From positions 1 to 22,604 of the IMG/VR virus record IMGVR_UViG_3300030333_000036: a DNA stretch of 22,604 bases; one strand, written 5' to 3'. A program made the translations under genes and the position numbers. This document shows, one piece after another, positions 6,836-14,920 of this stretch. The DNA comes from a virus. The notes below the pieces were generated by a model. It worked only from the letters and a program-made list of their open reading frames with translations, searched no databases and was not told the origin of the DNA. Every line of letters starts with the position of its first letter. Position 1 is the first letter of the stretch.

Positions 6836-9166
6836 GTTGCCTGTGACAGTATTTTGATTGGTTGAGTTTGGCGTAACGATGCTGAATCTACCGTTGGTAA
6901 TGGTATTGTTATACAAGCTAGCGGTAGAAGAAAGGTTCACTTTCCAGTTTTCTAGTACTACTGGGTTGATTATGGTCTCATATCCACCATTGATAACTGT
7001 CCTAATACCTGTGACTTTTTTAGGTGTCTCACTTTGTTCTATATTAATTAACTGAAGTATATGTGGTGTCACCATTTCTATAGAGTTTTCTGCTGACATG
7101 GTAATCTCCATACCACTCATAGTCTGCTGATAAGAAGAGTTCTCAAATATACTACCAGTAATCTTAGTAGACATTGATCCTAACTTACATTCTGTTCCTT
7201 GTAGTTCAAATTTAGATCCCACAACATTCATATCAACGTCAGATCCAAATCTAAGAGCATGTTTATGTGTTCCTCCCTCTGCACCTAAGTAAAATCCTCC
7301 TCCTACTTCAATATGACAATTACCAGTTATTTTTAGTAGATAATCACCTTCAATATTACGAACATAATCTTTATTTACGATTTTACAGTCATCGCCATGA
7401 ACTTCTTGAGTTAGTACTCCTGCATATGATATATGATCTGCCACTAAAGAACCAGTATCACCTTCTTGATTAGTAGATTCATTAACATATTCAGAAACTT
7501 TTGCCTCTATAACTTCATCTGATAGAGATTCATAATCAACTGCCTTTCTTAATTCATCTCTTATTTTCTTTTCATAAAGATGAGCATTATTAAAGGTTAT
7601 AGAAGTATGAGTTGTGCCATTTGCTTTCTTGCTAATGTCCGCTTTACGACCTGGCGTTCCTAGATGCAAATCATAACCACCACTAATATAATTTTTAGCA
7701 GATGTCATGTTTGGATCAGCTTCCTTAAACATAGATCCAAATAAGTCATCTCCTCTTATCGTATTAATACTATCTAAGTCTTTTCCTGTTAAACGAGTGC
7801 AACCAAATAGAGGGAACCAACCAATTAGGTCTTTTCCACTAGTAACTCTATTACAATCACTAGAACGGAACTTTAGTAAGATTTTCATTAAACCAGTTAG
7901 GTTTGTACTAGTTTGACTGAATAAATCTGATCTTAACTCAAATATACCACTTCCTTTCTCCCACTCAGTTATAATATTGTATCCATTAGTAGTTTTTACC
8001 TTATCTTTTACAGTAGTTACTACATCACTCAAATTTTTAACAATTTTAGTAGATTCATCAACTATACTCTTAATAACAGCGTCAACTGTATGTTTTACTA
8101 ATTCTTCTTTTGTCTGCATGTTACCTAAACATACAGAAATGTAATTTGTGACTACATCTAATGGTTCTTTCTTGTAAGTGTCAATATTAGCGTCTATTAG
8201 ACATAATGATTTTAATATAGTCTCTGCTGCTTCGTGTATTGAGTTATATGATGCAAATGGTATTCCAGTAGCATCTGACTGTAACGCTTCTACCTGCAAA
8301 CTAGTTGCTAACGTAGATGTTGCTTGTCTCATAGCAGAAATGACTTGAGAGTATATAACTGTCAAGAAATTATCTATTTTTACTGTTAAATCTTCTGTTT
8401 TTACATATTTACCGACAACTATGTCCAAATACTTGCCATCTGTGATTTTTACCAAACTAGAGGTAGTATGTGCTAAATCCTCTACTAGATAAGACATTTT
8501 ATACTCTAAACTCTTCCAAGCACCTCCTACACCGTTAGCAGTAGGAAATGGCATTGTAGGGTCTAATGGTTTTATTGGATTATATGAACTACCGTGAATA
8601 TCAATACCTATGTTTTTTGGTGATCCATCACCACCTGATTCTGTAGTAGTTTGACCAGGATATGCAACACTATTATGTGTACTCTGTCTTAATGGTTGTA
8701 TTGGTTTATTAGTGTTTTTCTCTGCAGGATGAACAGCAGATGAATTAGGTGCTGTTCCAAACTCAGGAATTTGGTCTGTAAAGGCAAGTGACTGTGTTTT
8801 ACGTGTATCTTCAGATTTCTTGACTCTCATAACACCAATAACTATTGGCATTTGAGCAGTTTCACCATCCATGAAGAAACCCATGACAATAGCACCAGTT
8901 TGCAACTGTCCTGTAGATTCTCCTTGTCCATCATTACCTGCCTGAGAGGTATGTTGTAATACCGTTGCCCAAGGTAAAGCACTAGTTGGAAGGTCTGCAA
9001 TAGTTGCTCCTTGTAGATTGGTGTAATAACCAAGAACACGAACTTTTACACGACCCAATTCCATCGGATCTTCGTTATCCTCAACTTCACCAACCCACCA
9101 AAAGAAACCGTCTTTTCCGACAAACCCTGATGTATTCTCGTTCTGTATACCGTCAACTAGCTTCAT
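6821..9166 (-). CDS. gp5: Baseplate hub protein gp5 (no visible lysozyme domain), 781 aa
   Basis: Central hub/spike protein of the T4-type baseplate, forming a trimer with gp27 at the tail tip. The N-terminal OB-fold is clear at residues about 22-116: FFWWVGEVEDNEDPMELGRV, then KVRVLGYY, LPWATVLQHTSQAG and IVIGVMRVKK match the T4 gp5 N-terminal domain strand by strand. Residues about 225-420 are largely helical (for example DNFLTVIYSQVISAMRQAT) and replace the position of the T4 lysozyme. I see no T4-lysozyme signature such as the E...GYPTIGIGH region. Residues about 590-781 are beta-rich with short repeats (DYLLKITGNCHIEVGGGFYL, then TKITGSIF) and probably form the needle-like beta-helix. 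T4 gp5 is 575 aa, so this is longer. It starts at ATG 9166-9164, with an AATAAATA late box upstream. Confidence 0.92.
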   Translation of the reverse strand: MKLVDGIQNENTSGFVGKDGFFWWVGEVEDNEDPMELGRVKVRVLGYYTNLQGATIADLPTSALPWATVLQHTSQAGNDGQGESTGQLQTGAIVMGFFMDGETAQMPIVIGVMRVKKSEDTRKTQSLAFTDQIPEFGTAPNSSAVHPAEKNTNKPIQPLRQSTHNSVAYPGQTTTESGGDGSPKNIGIDIHGSSYNPIKPLDPTMPFPTANGVGGAWKSLEYKMSYLVEDLAHTTSSLVKITDGKYLDIVVGKYVKTEDLTVKIDNFLTVIYSQVISAMRQATSTLATSLQVEALQSDATGIPFASYNSIHEAAETILKSLCLIDANIDTYKKEPLDVVTNYISVCLGNMQTKEELVKHTVDAVIKSIVDESTKIVKNLSDVVTTVKDKVKTTNGYNIITEWEKGSGIFELRSDLFSQTSTNLTGLMKILLKFRSSDCNRVTSGKDLIGWFPLFGCTRLTGKDLDSINTIRGDDLFGSMFKEADPNMTSAKNYISGGYDLHLGTPGRKADISKKANGTTHTSITFNNAHLYEKKIRDELRKAVDYESLSDEVIEAKVSEYVNESTNQEGDTGSLVADHISYAGVLTQEVHGDDCKIVNKDYVRNIEGDYLLKITGNCHIEVGGGFYLGAEGGTHKHALRFGSDVDMNVVGSKFELQGTECKLGSMSTKITGSIFENSSYQQTMSGMEITMSAENSIEMVTPHILQLINIEQSETPKKVTGIRTVINGGYETIINPVVLENWKVNLSSTASLYNNTITNGRFSIVTPNSTNQNTVTGNLTLE

Positions 9167-9185
9167 TTTTAAGCAGTTTTTTAGT

Positions 9186-9193
9186 TATTTATT
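9186..9193 (-). promoter_or_regulatory. Late promoter box AATAAATA upstream of gp5
   Basis: The minus strand reads GAATAAATAAC, 19 bases before the gp5 ATG. The TAA stop of the 97-aa gene (9191-9189) is embedded in it. Matches the T4-like late consensus. Confidence 0.65.
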
Positions 9194-9482
9194 CCTGTAA
9201 CGCTCCTCCCTTCCTCCAAGGTTTAGTCTGATACATCACATCAGACTTTACCACCAATTCTGTATAATACTCCATTTTATCAGGATGTACAGATGCGGGG
9301 TTTTCGCTAATTGCTTGTTTTAGGGCAATCATCTCAATCCACTCCTCATCGGATAATTCCGAATTAGCCACAGTCTGATTCTGATAAGAATAGGTTTTTT
9401 CGATAATGATTCTTTTAGCGTCAGACATGTGATCGGAGTAAAACTTTAAGGGTTGCTCATGCATTCCTGTGTCTCCACTCAT
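9189..9482 (-). CDS. Small unknown protein between cpeT and gp5, 97 aa
   Basis: ATG at 9482, TAA stop at 9191-9189. The second methionine (9464, MHEQPLKFYSDHM) is preceded by GGAG and AGGA and may be the true start. The product is soluble and mostly helical (LSDEEWIEMIALKQAISENP; DKMEYYTELVVKSDVMYQTK) with no membrane segment or recognised domain. It sits alone between a hairpin element (9585-9611) and the late promoter of gp5, so its transcription may come from read-through of cpeT or from an unrecognised promoter in the 150-base gap upstream. The closeness to gp5 and gp27 suggests, but does not prove, a baseplate-related role. Confidence 0.7.
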   Translation of the reverse strand: MSGDTGMHEQPLKFYSDHMSDAKRIIIEKTYSYQNQTVANSELSDEEWIEMIALKQAISENPASVHPDKMEYYTELVVKSDVMYQTKPWRKGGALQE

Positions 9483-9541
9483 GTCATTAATTTGATTTAC
9501 TTTTCTATTTTATCTTGAAATACACACAAACGCGAGTCTCT

Positions 9542-9580
9542 TAAGGTTTTCTTCAGTTTTTTGTAATATAAAAAACCTTA
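9542..9580. repeat. Inverted repeat TAAGGTTTT / AAAACCTTA
   Basis: TAAGGTTTT (9542-9550) and AAAACCTTA (9572-9580) are perfect inverted repeats with a 21-base loop, directly beside the second hairpin at 9585-9611. It may be part of one composite terminator or regulatory structure in the otherwise gene-free stretch 9483-9636. Confidence 0.55.
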
Positions 9581-9584
9581 CACG

Positions 9585-9611
9585 CGAAAAAATTTGGCGA
9601 ATTTTTTTTCG
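9585..9611. terminator. Bidirectional-type hairpin terminator, copy 1
   Basis: CGAAAAAATT (9585-9594), loop TGGCG, then AATTTTTTTTCG (9600-9611) form a near-perfect stem rich in A/T, with T-runs in both orientations. It lies just beyond the 3' end of cpeT (minus strand). A near-identical element is at 22479-22505. The stem has few G-C pairs, so termination strength is uncertain. Confidence 0.6.
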
Positions 9612-9636
9612 ACTTATATGGGAATCAAAGGTCGAA

Positions 9637-10083
9637 TTATATACGGACGAACTTATACATTTCTTCGCTACCCCATACCATCTTGCCCTGTTGATTCAAT
9701 CCCTTGTCTCTTGACAATAACTTTTCTCCGTAGAGATATATTTCTGACACAACCCTGTACCCCTTCTCTCCTCGACATTTATCGCTGTCTAATTTTCCAC
9801 TCCAATGTTCAGATTCAAATCTAAAATGCATATCACATTCTTCATGTCGAGAACCATCTAGTCTATAATTCTGCATGATGACATAATTATCTGATATTAT
9901 TTCTATCTTGTGTTTCTTATTACGATATGGTTTGTGAGGACCATCTACTCTGTAAAAATTCAAAGAGGTATACCAATCTCCTTCCTTTGCCCAGATCACC
10001 TCTGTCTGGGCAACTTTATGGGGATTAGATTGTGCTTGTGACCTATTAGTCCAATGTCCTAACAGATATTCATCAAAAATCAT
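9637..10083 (-). CDS. cpeT: CpeT-like phycobiliprotein lyase (auxiliary metabolic gene), 148 aa
   Basis: CpeT/CpcT-family proteins attach or deliver bilin chromophores (phycoerythrobilin) to phycobiliproteins; phage versions are common in T4-like cyanophages. The family pattern is visible: an N-terminal GHWTNRSQAQSNP (9-21), the DGPHKPYRNKKHKI segment (47-60) that lines the barrel, an ECDMHFRFE...HWSGKL region (82-97), and the C-terminal YGEKLLSRDKGLN with KMVWGSEEMYKFVR. The protein is about 150 aa, the short phage form, against roughly 200 aa in hosts. It uses ATG at 10083-10081, 14 bases after the 101-aa gene, and ends shortly before the hairpin at 9585-9611. Such genes are thought to affect host light harvesting during infection; whether this copy is a true lyase or only a bilin-binding protein cannot be judged from sequence. 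Confidence 0.88.
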   Translation of the reverse strand: MIFDEYLLGHWTNRSQAQSNPHKVAQTEVIWAKEGDWYTSLNFYRVDGPHKPYRNKKHKIEIISDNYVIMQNYRLDGSRHEECDMHFRFESEHWSGKLDSDKCRGEKGYRVVSEIYLYGEKLLSRDKGLNQQGKMVWGSEEMYKFVRI

Positions 10084-10097
10084 TACAAACTAAAGAA

Positions 10098-10403
10098 CTA
10101 GTCGTCGTAAACACGACACTCAAATGCGTCTGGATGATTGTCACAGTAAATTTCTAGATGCTTGTCTTCATGTCTAGTGTGCCAATCATTAATCCTTCCT
10201 TCATTAGGATCTATCACATCATCTTTATGATAGTTTGCATAGTCTGCATGAACACTTTCTAGTTCAGACTTCGTATACTCTAACATACCATGATTAATAT
10301 GCTCCTTACCATCTTTAGGATCAAGGTAGACTTCATGGTCAAGGTCGTGAGTTCTCTTCGCTTGAGGATTTTCTCCGATACCTTTAAATTCGGTTTCAAT
10401 CAT
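10098..10403 (-). CDS. Small acidic, histidine-rich unknown protein, 101 aa
   Basis: ATG 10403-10401 with a GGAG Shine-Dalgarno and a GATAAATA late box upstream, both favouring this start. The product (MIETEFKGIGENPQAKRTHD...) is highly hydrophilic and rich in D, E, H and K, with many histidines (HEVYLD, HINHGML, HADYANYH, WHTRHEDKH). It has two cysteines near the C-terminus (IYCDNHPDAFECRVYDD). No domain is recognised; metal binding is a possibility suggested only by composition. It is the first gene of a late unit with cpeT 14 bases downstream. Confidence 0.7.
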   Translation of the reverse strand: MIETEFKGIGENPQAKRTHDLDHEVYLDPKDGKEHINHGMLEYTKSELESVHADYANYHKDDVIDPNEGRINDWHTRHEDKHLEIYCDNHPDAFECRVYDD

Positions 10404-10426
10404 AGCTAACTCCGTTACTATACTAT

Positions 10427-10434
10427 TATTTATC
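10427..10434 (-). promoter_or_regulatory. Late promoter box GATAAATA
   Basis: The minus strand reads GATAAATA 23 bases upstream of the ATG at 10403, overlapping the TAA stop of the gp27-like gene (10432-10430). Implies late expression of the 101-aa gene and cpeT. Confidence 0.65.
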
Positions 10435-11803
10435 TTAACACAGAGTCCTTAAGTAAGTCTAGCTCGGTATAGAGAACTGTACCTGTTGTGTTATGAGTCA
10501 CTGACGATATCAAATATCTACCACTATATTTCCTGTCTAATGGTGTTTGTCTACCAGATTTAAAGTTAGCAGGTATGATGACATCTATTCCACCACCTGC
10601 ATACAAGTCTAGGTTACCAGGTATTGTAATCTTTAACTGTATATTTTTTAATGACTCCAGTCTCATGAACTGATATGCCTGTAAGTCTATCAACTCTTGA
10701 TAGTTTGCTTGAGGATTGTTTATAAACTTAGGATCGAATGTTTGATTTGGTAAAAATGAATACCTAATTCTTCTCGGTTTAGACACCATCTTATGCACTG
10801 ATGGATCTAGTTGAGTCAATGGGTTTACAGTTTTCTTACCATCTAAGTGTGACATCTTATCCCATGTCTCATCTAATTCATAGTGAGGATCATCAGTAGT
10901 CAACTCTGTACTAGAACCCATCTTAGATGATCCTAGAGTTACAGGATCAAATCCAACTGAGAAACCAGAGAAACTACCATCCCTCATCAGTTCTAAGAGA
11001 TGTTTCTCTCTTGGGAATGTAATACCAGAGATAGTAAAGGCATCAGCACCAGTGTTATCAACTTTCTTAGGACTGTAGTGATACTTGTAGCATCTTGGTT
11101 TACCTGTAATTCTATTAGTCTGCTTATCAAATGTCTGATCATTAATATCATCAATCAAACCATCAACAGATCTAAAATGATAACCTAAAGCATTCTCATA
11201 GAATAAAAATCCATTTTGTAATACTCCACCCTTTCTAGACTTTCGTACACTCCTCTGTGCCAACCAATAGATTGTATCCATAGGTCTCCAGTTAGGTGCA
11301 GTAAACTTTTGATTATTAATAGTATCCTCAGTAAATACCTTCTTTGAACTGTTGAGATATCTTCTTTCCTTTAATAGTTTCTCTACTATAGAACTTGCTT
11401 CTGGATTTTGGAATATTACTTCTGATTGACCAAAGACACTAACAGACTCGTTAGTTATAAACTCTGTAGAACATGCCTCCACTAGGAATGCATCATTAGA
11501 ATTGTTAGTCCTAGAACGTGAGTGAACACAGTATATTCTAAAGTTATATGTCCTGTCAATAATAGAGGATGTGATTTGTAGTTTCAATTCCTCATGTCCT
11601 GTCATCATGTTGATGATACCTGCAGCATCCTCAAAGACAAACTGTGCTTCTATAGTAGACCTATCAATTCTCTCACGAATTTCAAATCCTCTACAGAAAT
11701 TGTACAAGTTAAAAGCACCCTCTGTATTTGATAGACGTTCTCCATCTCTATACAGACTTAAACGATATTCAATTTCTCCTACATTACTTCTACTAATTGG
11801 CAT
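10430..11803 (-). CDS. Probable baseplate hub protein (gp27-like), 457 aa
   Basis: A structural protein in the position expected for T4 gene 27. The N-terminal half has paired strands (EIEYRLSLYRDGERL, RSTIEAQFVFEDAAGIINMM) like the tail-tube-type barrels of hub proteins. The middle (FTAPNWRPMDTIYWLAQRSV, about 167-186) matches the helix of gp27/gpD-type hub proteins, which commonly read 'P...I..la.rs'. A following strand (GVLQNGFLFYENALGYHFRS) and a C-terminal segment (YSGRYLISSVTHNTTGTVLY) are the usual end of such proteins. T4 gp27 is 391 aa. The identification rests on this pattern and on synteny with gp5, gp26, gp48 and gp54, not on strong identity, so another hub-associated protein remains possible. 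It starts two bases after the 1033-aa gene stop. Confidence 0.65.
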   Translation of the reverse strand: MPISRSNVGEIEYRLSLYRDGERLSNTEGAFNLYNFCRGFEIRERIDRSTIEAQFVFEDAAGIINMMTGHEELKLQITSSIIDRTYNFRIYCVHSRSRTNNSNDAFLVEACSTEFITNESVSVFGQSEVIFQNPEASSIVEKLLKERRYLNSSKKVFTEDTINNQKFTAPNWRPMDTIYWLAQRSVRKSRKGGVLQNGFLFYENALGYHFRSVDGLIDDINDQTFDKQTNRITGKPRCYKYHYSPKKVDNTGADAFTISGITFPREKHLLELMRDGSFSGFSVGFDPVTLGSSKMGSSTELTTDDPHYELDETWDKMSHLDGKKTVNPLTQLDPSVHKMVSKPRRIRYSFLPNQTFDPKFINNPQANYQELIDLQAYQFMRLESLKNIQLKITIPGNLDLYAGGGIDVIIPANFKSGRQTPLDRKYSGRYLISSVTHNTTGTVLYTELDLLKDSVLR

Positions 11804-11805
11804 GA

Positions 11806-14800
11806 TTAGGCAAACTTAGCGACACTGAAATTACTTTGTAAGTTGGCAGCATTTAATGATGCCTTAGCACCCATTAGACCTCGCATTCCTCCACCACCTG
11901 ACTTCAACCTTTCAACTGCGGATGCTGCAGCTGCAACGTTTGCTCTTACTGATGCGTTATGTGCTTCAACAGCAGCCATAGTTTCAGCAACAAGTCTCCT
12001 TGTTCTCTCTGTGATCTGCTCTCTTGCATATGATCTATCACTATATACCTTCTTAAGAGCATACGCTTCTTGTCTTTCTTGAGATTGATTATTACCCTGT
12101 TTCTGTTGTCCACCAGAGGGTGTGCCTAATATACTACCTGATGATGCATTACCTGATGATGCACCAGTCTGACCACCACCATAGTTAGTGCTAGATTGGA
12201 ACGCACTACCTCTTTTATTCTTTTGGTATGCTTTAGTAGAAGTTTCCTTTGTGCTAGGGAACATTGGGTTCTCCCCATTTGCTACACCTAAATCAGTGTT
12301 CTTCATGTAATCATTGAAGAACTTATTACCCTCAGTACTAAAGACTGTATCTCCAAATTTTATTTGTGATGAGTCGTCACCCTTATTGTATATTCCAGTG
12401 TTCTTAAACGTTGTAGAGTTCAACAGTGCCATTGTCTGAGGTTCAGAGAATCCCTGTCCTCCTAACATAGAAGTCATCCAATTAGTATCACTTGCTTTAA
12501 AGATCGCTGCTGATGCTTTATTAGATAGAGAAGGTGATAGTTGAGCGTCTGGGTTGAATGAACCTTGAATCTTACTAAGGATATCACCCATAGTTTGTGC
12601 ACCACCGAAGTTAGCACCTGCTCCTTGATCAATTACACCTGCTTGATTCATTATGGATCTAGCCATAATTGCCATCTGTTTTGGATCACCACCAGATGCC
12701 TGAGCTATGACAGTCTTCATTTGCTCTAGGTCACTTCCACTCAAACCAATGTTGCCTGACCCTGCAACCTGATTGTCACCGAAACCAAACTGGATCTTAT
12801 TTCTTACACCATGAGAACCTGGTGCCTTCTTATCACGACCAAAGATCCATTTACCCCACTTGTTACCAATGATAGAAGTTAATTTTAATCCTCTTCTATT
12901 ACCGTACGCTTGATCAGCAACCATCTGTAACTTAGCTGTCTTATCACCTTTACCGTGCCAACTGACATCAAACGCTAGGTTCTTAGAATATAAACCACCT
13001 CTACCTCTTCTTTGTTTACCAGATGGATCGTATCCTGATCTATTAGGAGGTCCTTTTCTCCATCTATTATTCTTAAAGTTTTTATGATTATAAACTGTGT
13101 ATCCTTGGTTCAAGAATCCACGACCTGCCTCTATTACTGCCTGTTGTCCACCACCTACAAGTTTTTGATCTGCACCTTGACCACCAGCTCCTCCTCCACC
13201 TACAGATGCACCGAGAACATTACCTAATGCTTGGTTCATTCCTCCACCATCTGCACCCATCATGGTTCCCATGATATTACCAAGAGGACCACCCATATTG
13301 TTTGCCATCTTGCCAAGGAAATCTCTACCAAGATGTCCAAGTCTTTGACCGAAGGTCATTCCCTCAGTGCCTGGTCCGAACATTGTCATGCCAAGACCAC
13401 CGAGAGTACTCATCCAGTTAGCTGCTTTGCTACCTGGTTTCATGAACTGACTTGCTATATTAATACCACCTTTGAGGATGTCCCCGAAGGTTGCCTTGCC
13501 ACCTTCACCACTACCTCCACCACCAAAGACAGTCTGTAATGTACCTGCAATATTACCTGCTTTACCACCAAATACATTACCTATTACGTTTGTAAGGAGT
13601 GGGGACTTTAAGACAGATCCCATTGTTGCACGACCATTCTTGTAGTCTATGCCCATTGATGCTCCCTTTAGCATCGCACCATAGGATGATCCGTTTGCTA
13701 CAGGTCCTATGCCACTAGTCCCTCCAAGACTAGTGTTCTTAAACATATTACCGATACCAGATTTGATACCGCTAAACATCTTACCTAAGAAGAATTGTTT
13801 GTCACTAAGTCGTGGCATGTCAAACCCAAGCTGCTTTGCTTGGATTAAGTTTGCTTCAGTAAGACCAGGTAATTGTCGTGTAGCAAAGTTATTAAATGGT
13901 ATAACAAAACTCTCACCAGTATTTTTCTTCGCTACATACTCAGTTCCATGACCGATAAACTCAGGACTACCACCACCAGGACTTGTAGACACAGGATAAC
14001 CTGAGTCAGGACCAGAGATCCAACCACCAGTAGCAAAACCAGGTAATACTTTTTTTAGTGGTGCCTGACGGTAACCACCTGTTGACATCTCTTCATCGGC
14101 TTCATCATCAGCACCCATCTGTTTGATCTTATTAGCACCCCAGAGAGTTGTGCCAACTGCAATGGTTGCACCTAATGCTTTACCTTTCCAACCACCAGGA
14201 AATCTTCCTCTTGTTTTTAATCCTTTAGAAAATCTAGTTAATGATCTATAGAATGTTGTTAGTACAAACCTAACATCTTTAATCAACTTAACAGGATTAG
14301 TTAACCATCTTATTCCTACAAAGATAGCCCCTAAGTTTACAAATGACCTAGCAAATCCAGTTAGTCGTTCCCACCATGTAGCATCATCCCGTAAAAGATC
14401 ATACAACCCGTCAACTATTCCTCCGATCCGTTTCTGTATAAAATTACTGATCCATTTAAACGCTTTGTAAATTGCTTCAATAGCATTGACTATCTTTTGT
14501 TGGTTCCTTTTATCCGACAACCATTCTAACGCAGGTTTTATGATTGCTAGTTTAATAAACCCACTAAGAATTTGTAGTAAACCCTTCAAGAAATTAGGTG
14601 CGTTCCTACCTACAAACTCATTAACAAATGATACGAACTTAGGTTTCTCTATCTTAGTATACTTGGGATCAAATGTATCTCTTAGTCTTTTCTTTTCGTC
14701 TTGTAATCTTTTTAGTTCTATCTTTTTTATATCAGCAACAACACCACCAATAGAATTAATACATGCTCCAAGATTATTATATGCTTCAATGCTCTTCATC

Positions 14801-14907
14801 TGATAAGATGCTGATGCTTTATCGGCAGCACCAGCCGCAGCACCCTTCGCAATATTTGGAGAGATTAACTTATAAACATTTATTTTGGTGTCTTTAGATA
14901 TCGCCAT
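11806..14907 (-). CDS. Giant tail protein 2, tape-measure-like with degenerate hydrolase-like regions, 1033 aa
   Basis: ATG at 14907-14905. Residues 1-60 (NVYKLISPN, INSIGGVVADIKKIE) and about 85-240 (hydrophobic helices with ERLTGFARSF) are similar to the neighbouring 1061-aa protein. A basic, glycine-rich linker follows, then PRLSDKQFFLGKMFSGIKS, again like the paralogue. Glycine- and methionine-rich helical repeats occupy about 380-580. Residues about 588-711 (GFLNQGYTVYNHKNF; LAFDVSWHG; GSHGVRNKIQFGFG) follow the layout of M15-type or similar peptidoglycan endopeptidases, but expected metal and catalytic histidines seem missing. Residues about 720-870 (QMKTVIAQASGGDPKQMAI, then MARSIMNQAG) follow a SleB-type wall-hydrolase outline, with the usual E replaced. 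The C-terminus is a basic coiled-coil-like helix. Late box AATAAATA is nearby. A tape-measure or hub role is inferred from context and size. Confidence 0.6.
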   Translation of the reverse strand: MAISKDTKINVYKLISPNIAKGAAAGAADKASASYQMKSIEAYNNLGACINSIGGVVADIKKIELKRLQDEKKRLRDTFDPKYTKIEKPKFVSFVNEFVGRNAPNFLKGLLQILSGFIKLAIIKPALEWLSDKRNQQKIVNAIEAIYKAFKWISNFIQKRIGGIVDGLYDLLRDDATWWERLTGFARSFVNLGAIFVGIRWLTNPVKLIKDVRFVLTTFYRSLTRFSKGLKTRGRFPGGWKGKALGATIAVGTTLWGANKIKQMGADDEADEEMSTGGYRQAPLKKVLPGFATGGWISGPDSGYPVSTSPGGGSPEFIGHGTEYVAKKNTGESFVIPFNNFATRQLPGLTEANLIQAKQLGFDMPRLSDKQFFLGKMFSGIKSGIGNMFKNTSLGGTSGIGPVANGSSYGAMLKGASMGIDYKNGRATMGSVLKSPLLTNVIGNVFGGKAGNIAGTLQTVFGGGGSGEGGKATFGDILKGGINIASQFMKPGSKAANWMSTLGGLGMTMFGPGTEGMTFGQRLGHLGRDFLGKMANNMGGPLGNIMGTMMGADGGGMNQALGNVLGASVGGGGAGGQGADQKLVGGGQQAVIEAGRGFLNQGYTVYNHKNFKNNRWRKGPPNRSGYDPSGKQRRGRGGLYSKNLAFDVSWHGKGDKTAKLQMVADQAYGNRRGLKLTSIIGNKWGKWIFGRDKKAPGSHGVRNKIQFGFGDNQVAGSGNIGLSGSDLEQMKTVIAQASGGDPKQMAIMARSIMNQAGVIDQGAGANFGGAQTMGDILSKIQGSFNPDAQLSPSLSNKASAAIFKASDTNWMTSMLGGQGFSEPQTMALLNSTTFKNTGIYNKGDDSSQIKFGDTVFSTEGNKFFNDYMKNTDLGVANGENPMFPSTKETSTKAYQKNKRGSAFQSSTNYGGGQTGASSGNASSGSILGTPSGGQQKQGNNQSQERQEAYALKKVYSDRSYAREQITERTRRLVAETMAAVEAHNASVRANVAAAASAVERLKSGGGGMRGLMGAKASLNAANLQSNFSVAKFA

Positions 14908-14912
14908 ATGTA

Positions 14913-14920
14913 TATTTATT
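14913..14920 (-). promoter_or_regulatory. Possible late promoter box AATAAATA upstream of the 1033-aa gene
   Basis: The minus strand reads AATAAATA overlapping the TAA stop of the 1061-aa gene (14921-14919). It is only five bases before the ATG, so an mRNA from it would have almost no leader. The motif is present; functionality is doubtful. Confidence 0.35.

Noticed and set aside
7267-7473. Plus-strand frames opposite gp5 (also 6858-7055, 7707-7916, 9004-9231)
   Set aside because: Shadows of gp5 without start signals or recognisable products.
9594-9824. Plus-strand frame of 76 codons starting in the hairpin
   Set aside because: Antisense to cpeT, begins inside the hairpin repeat and has no RBS.
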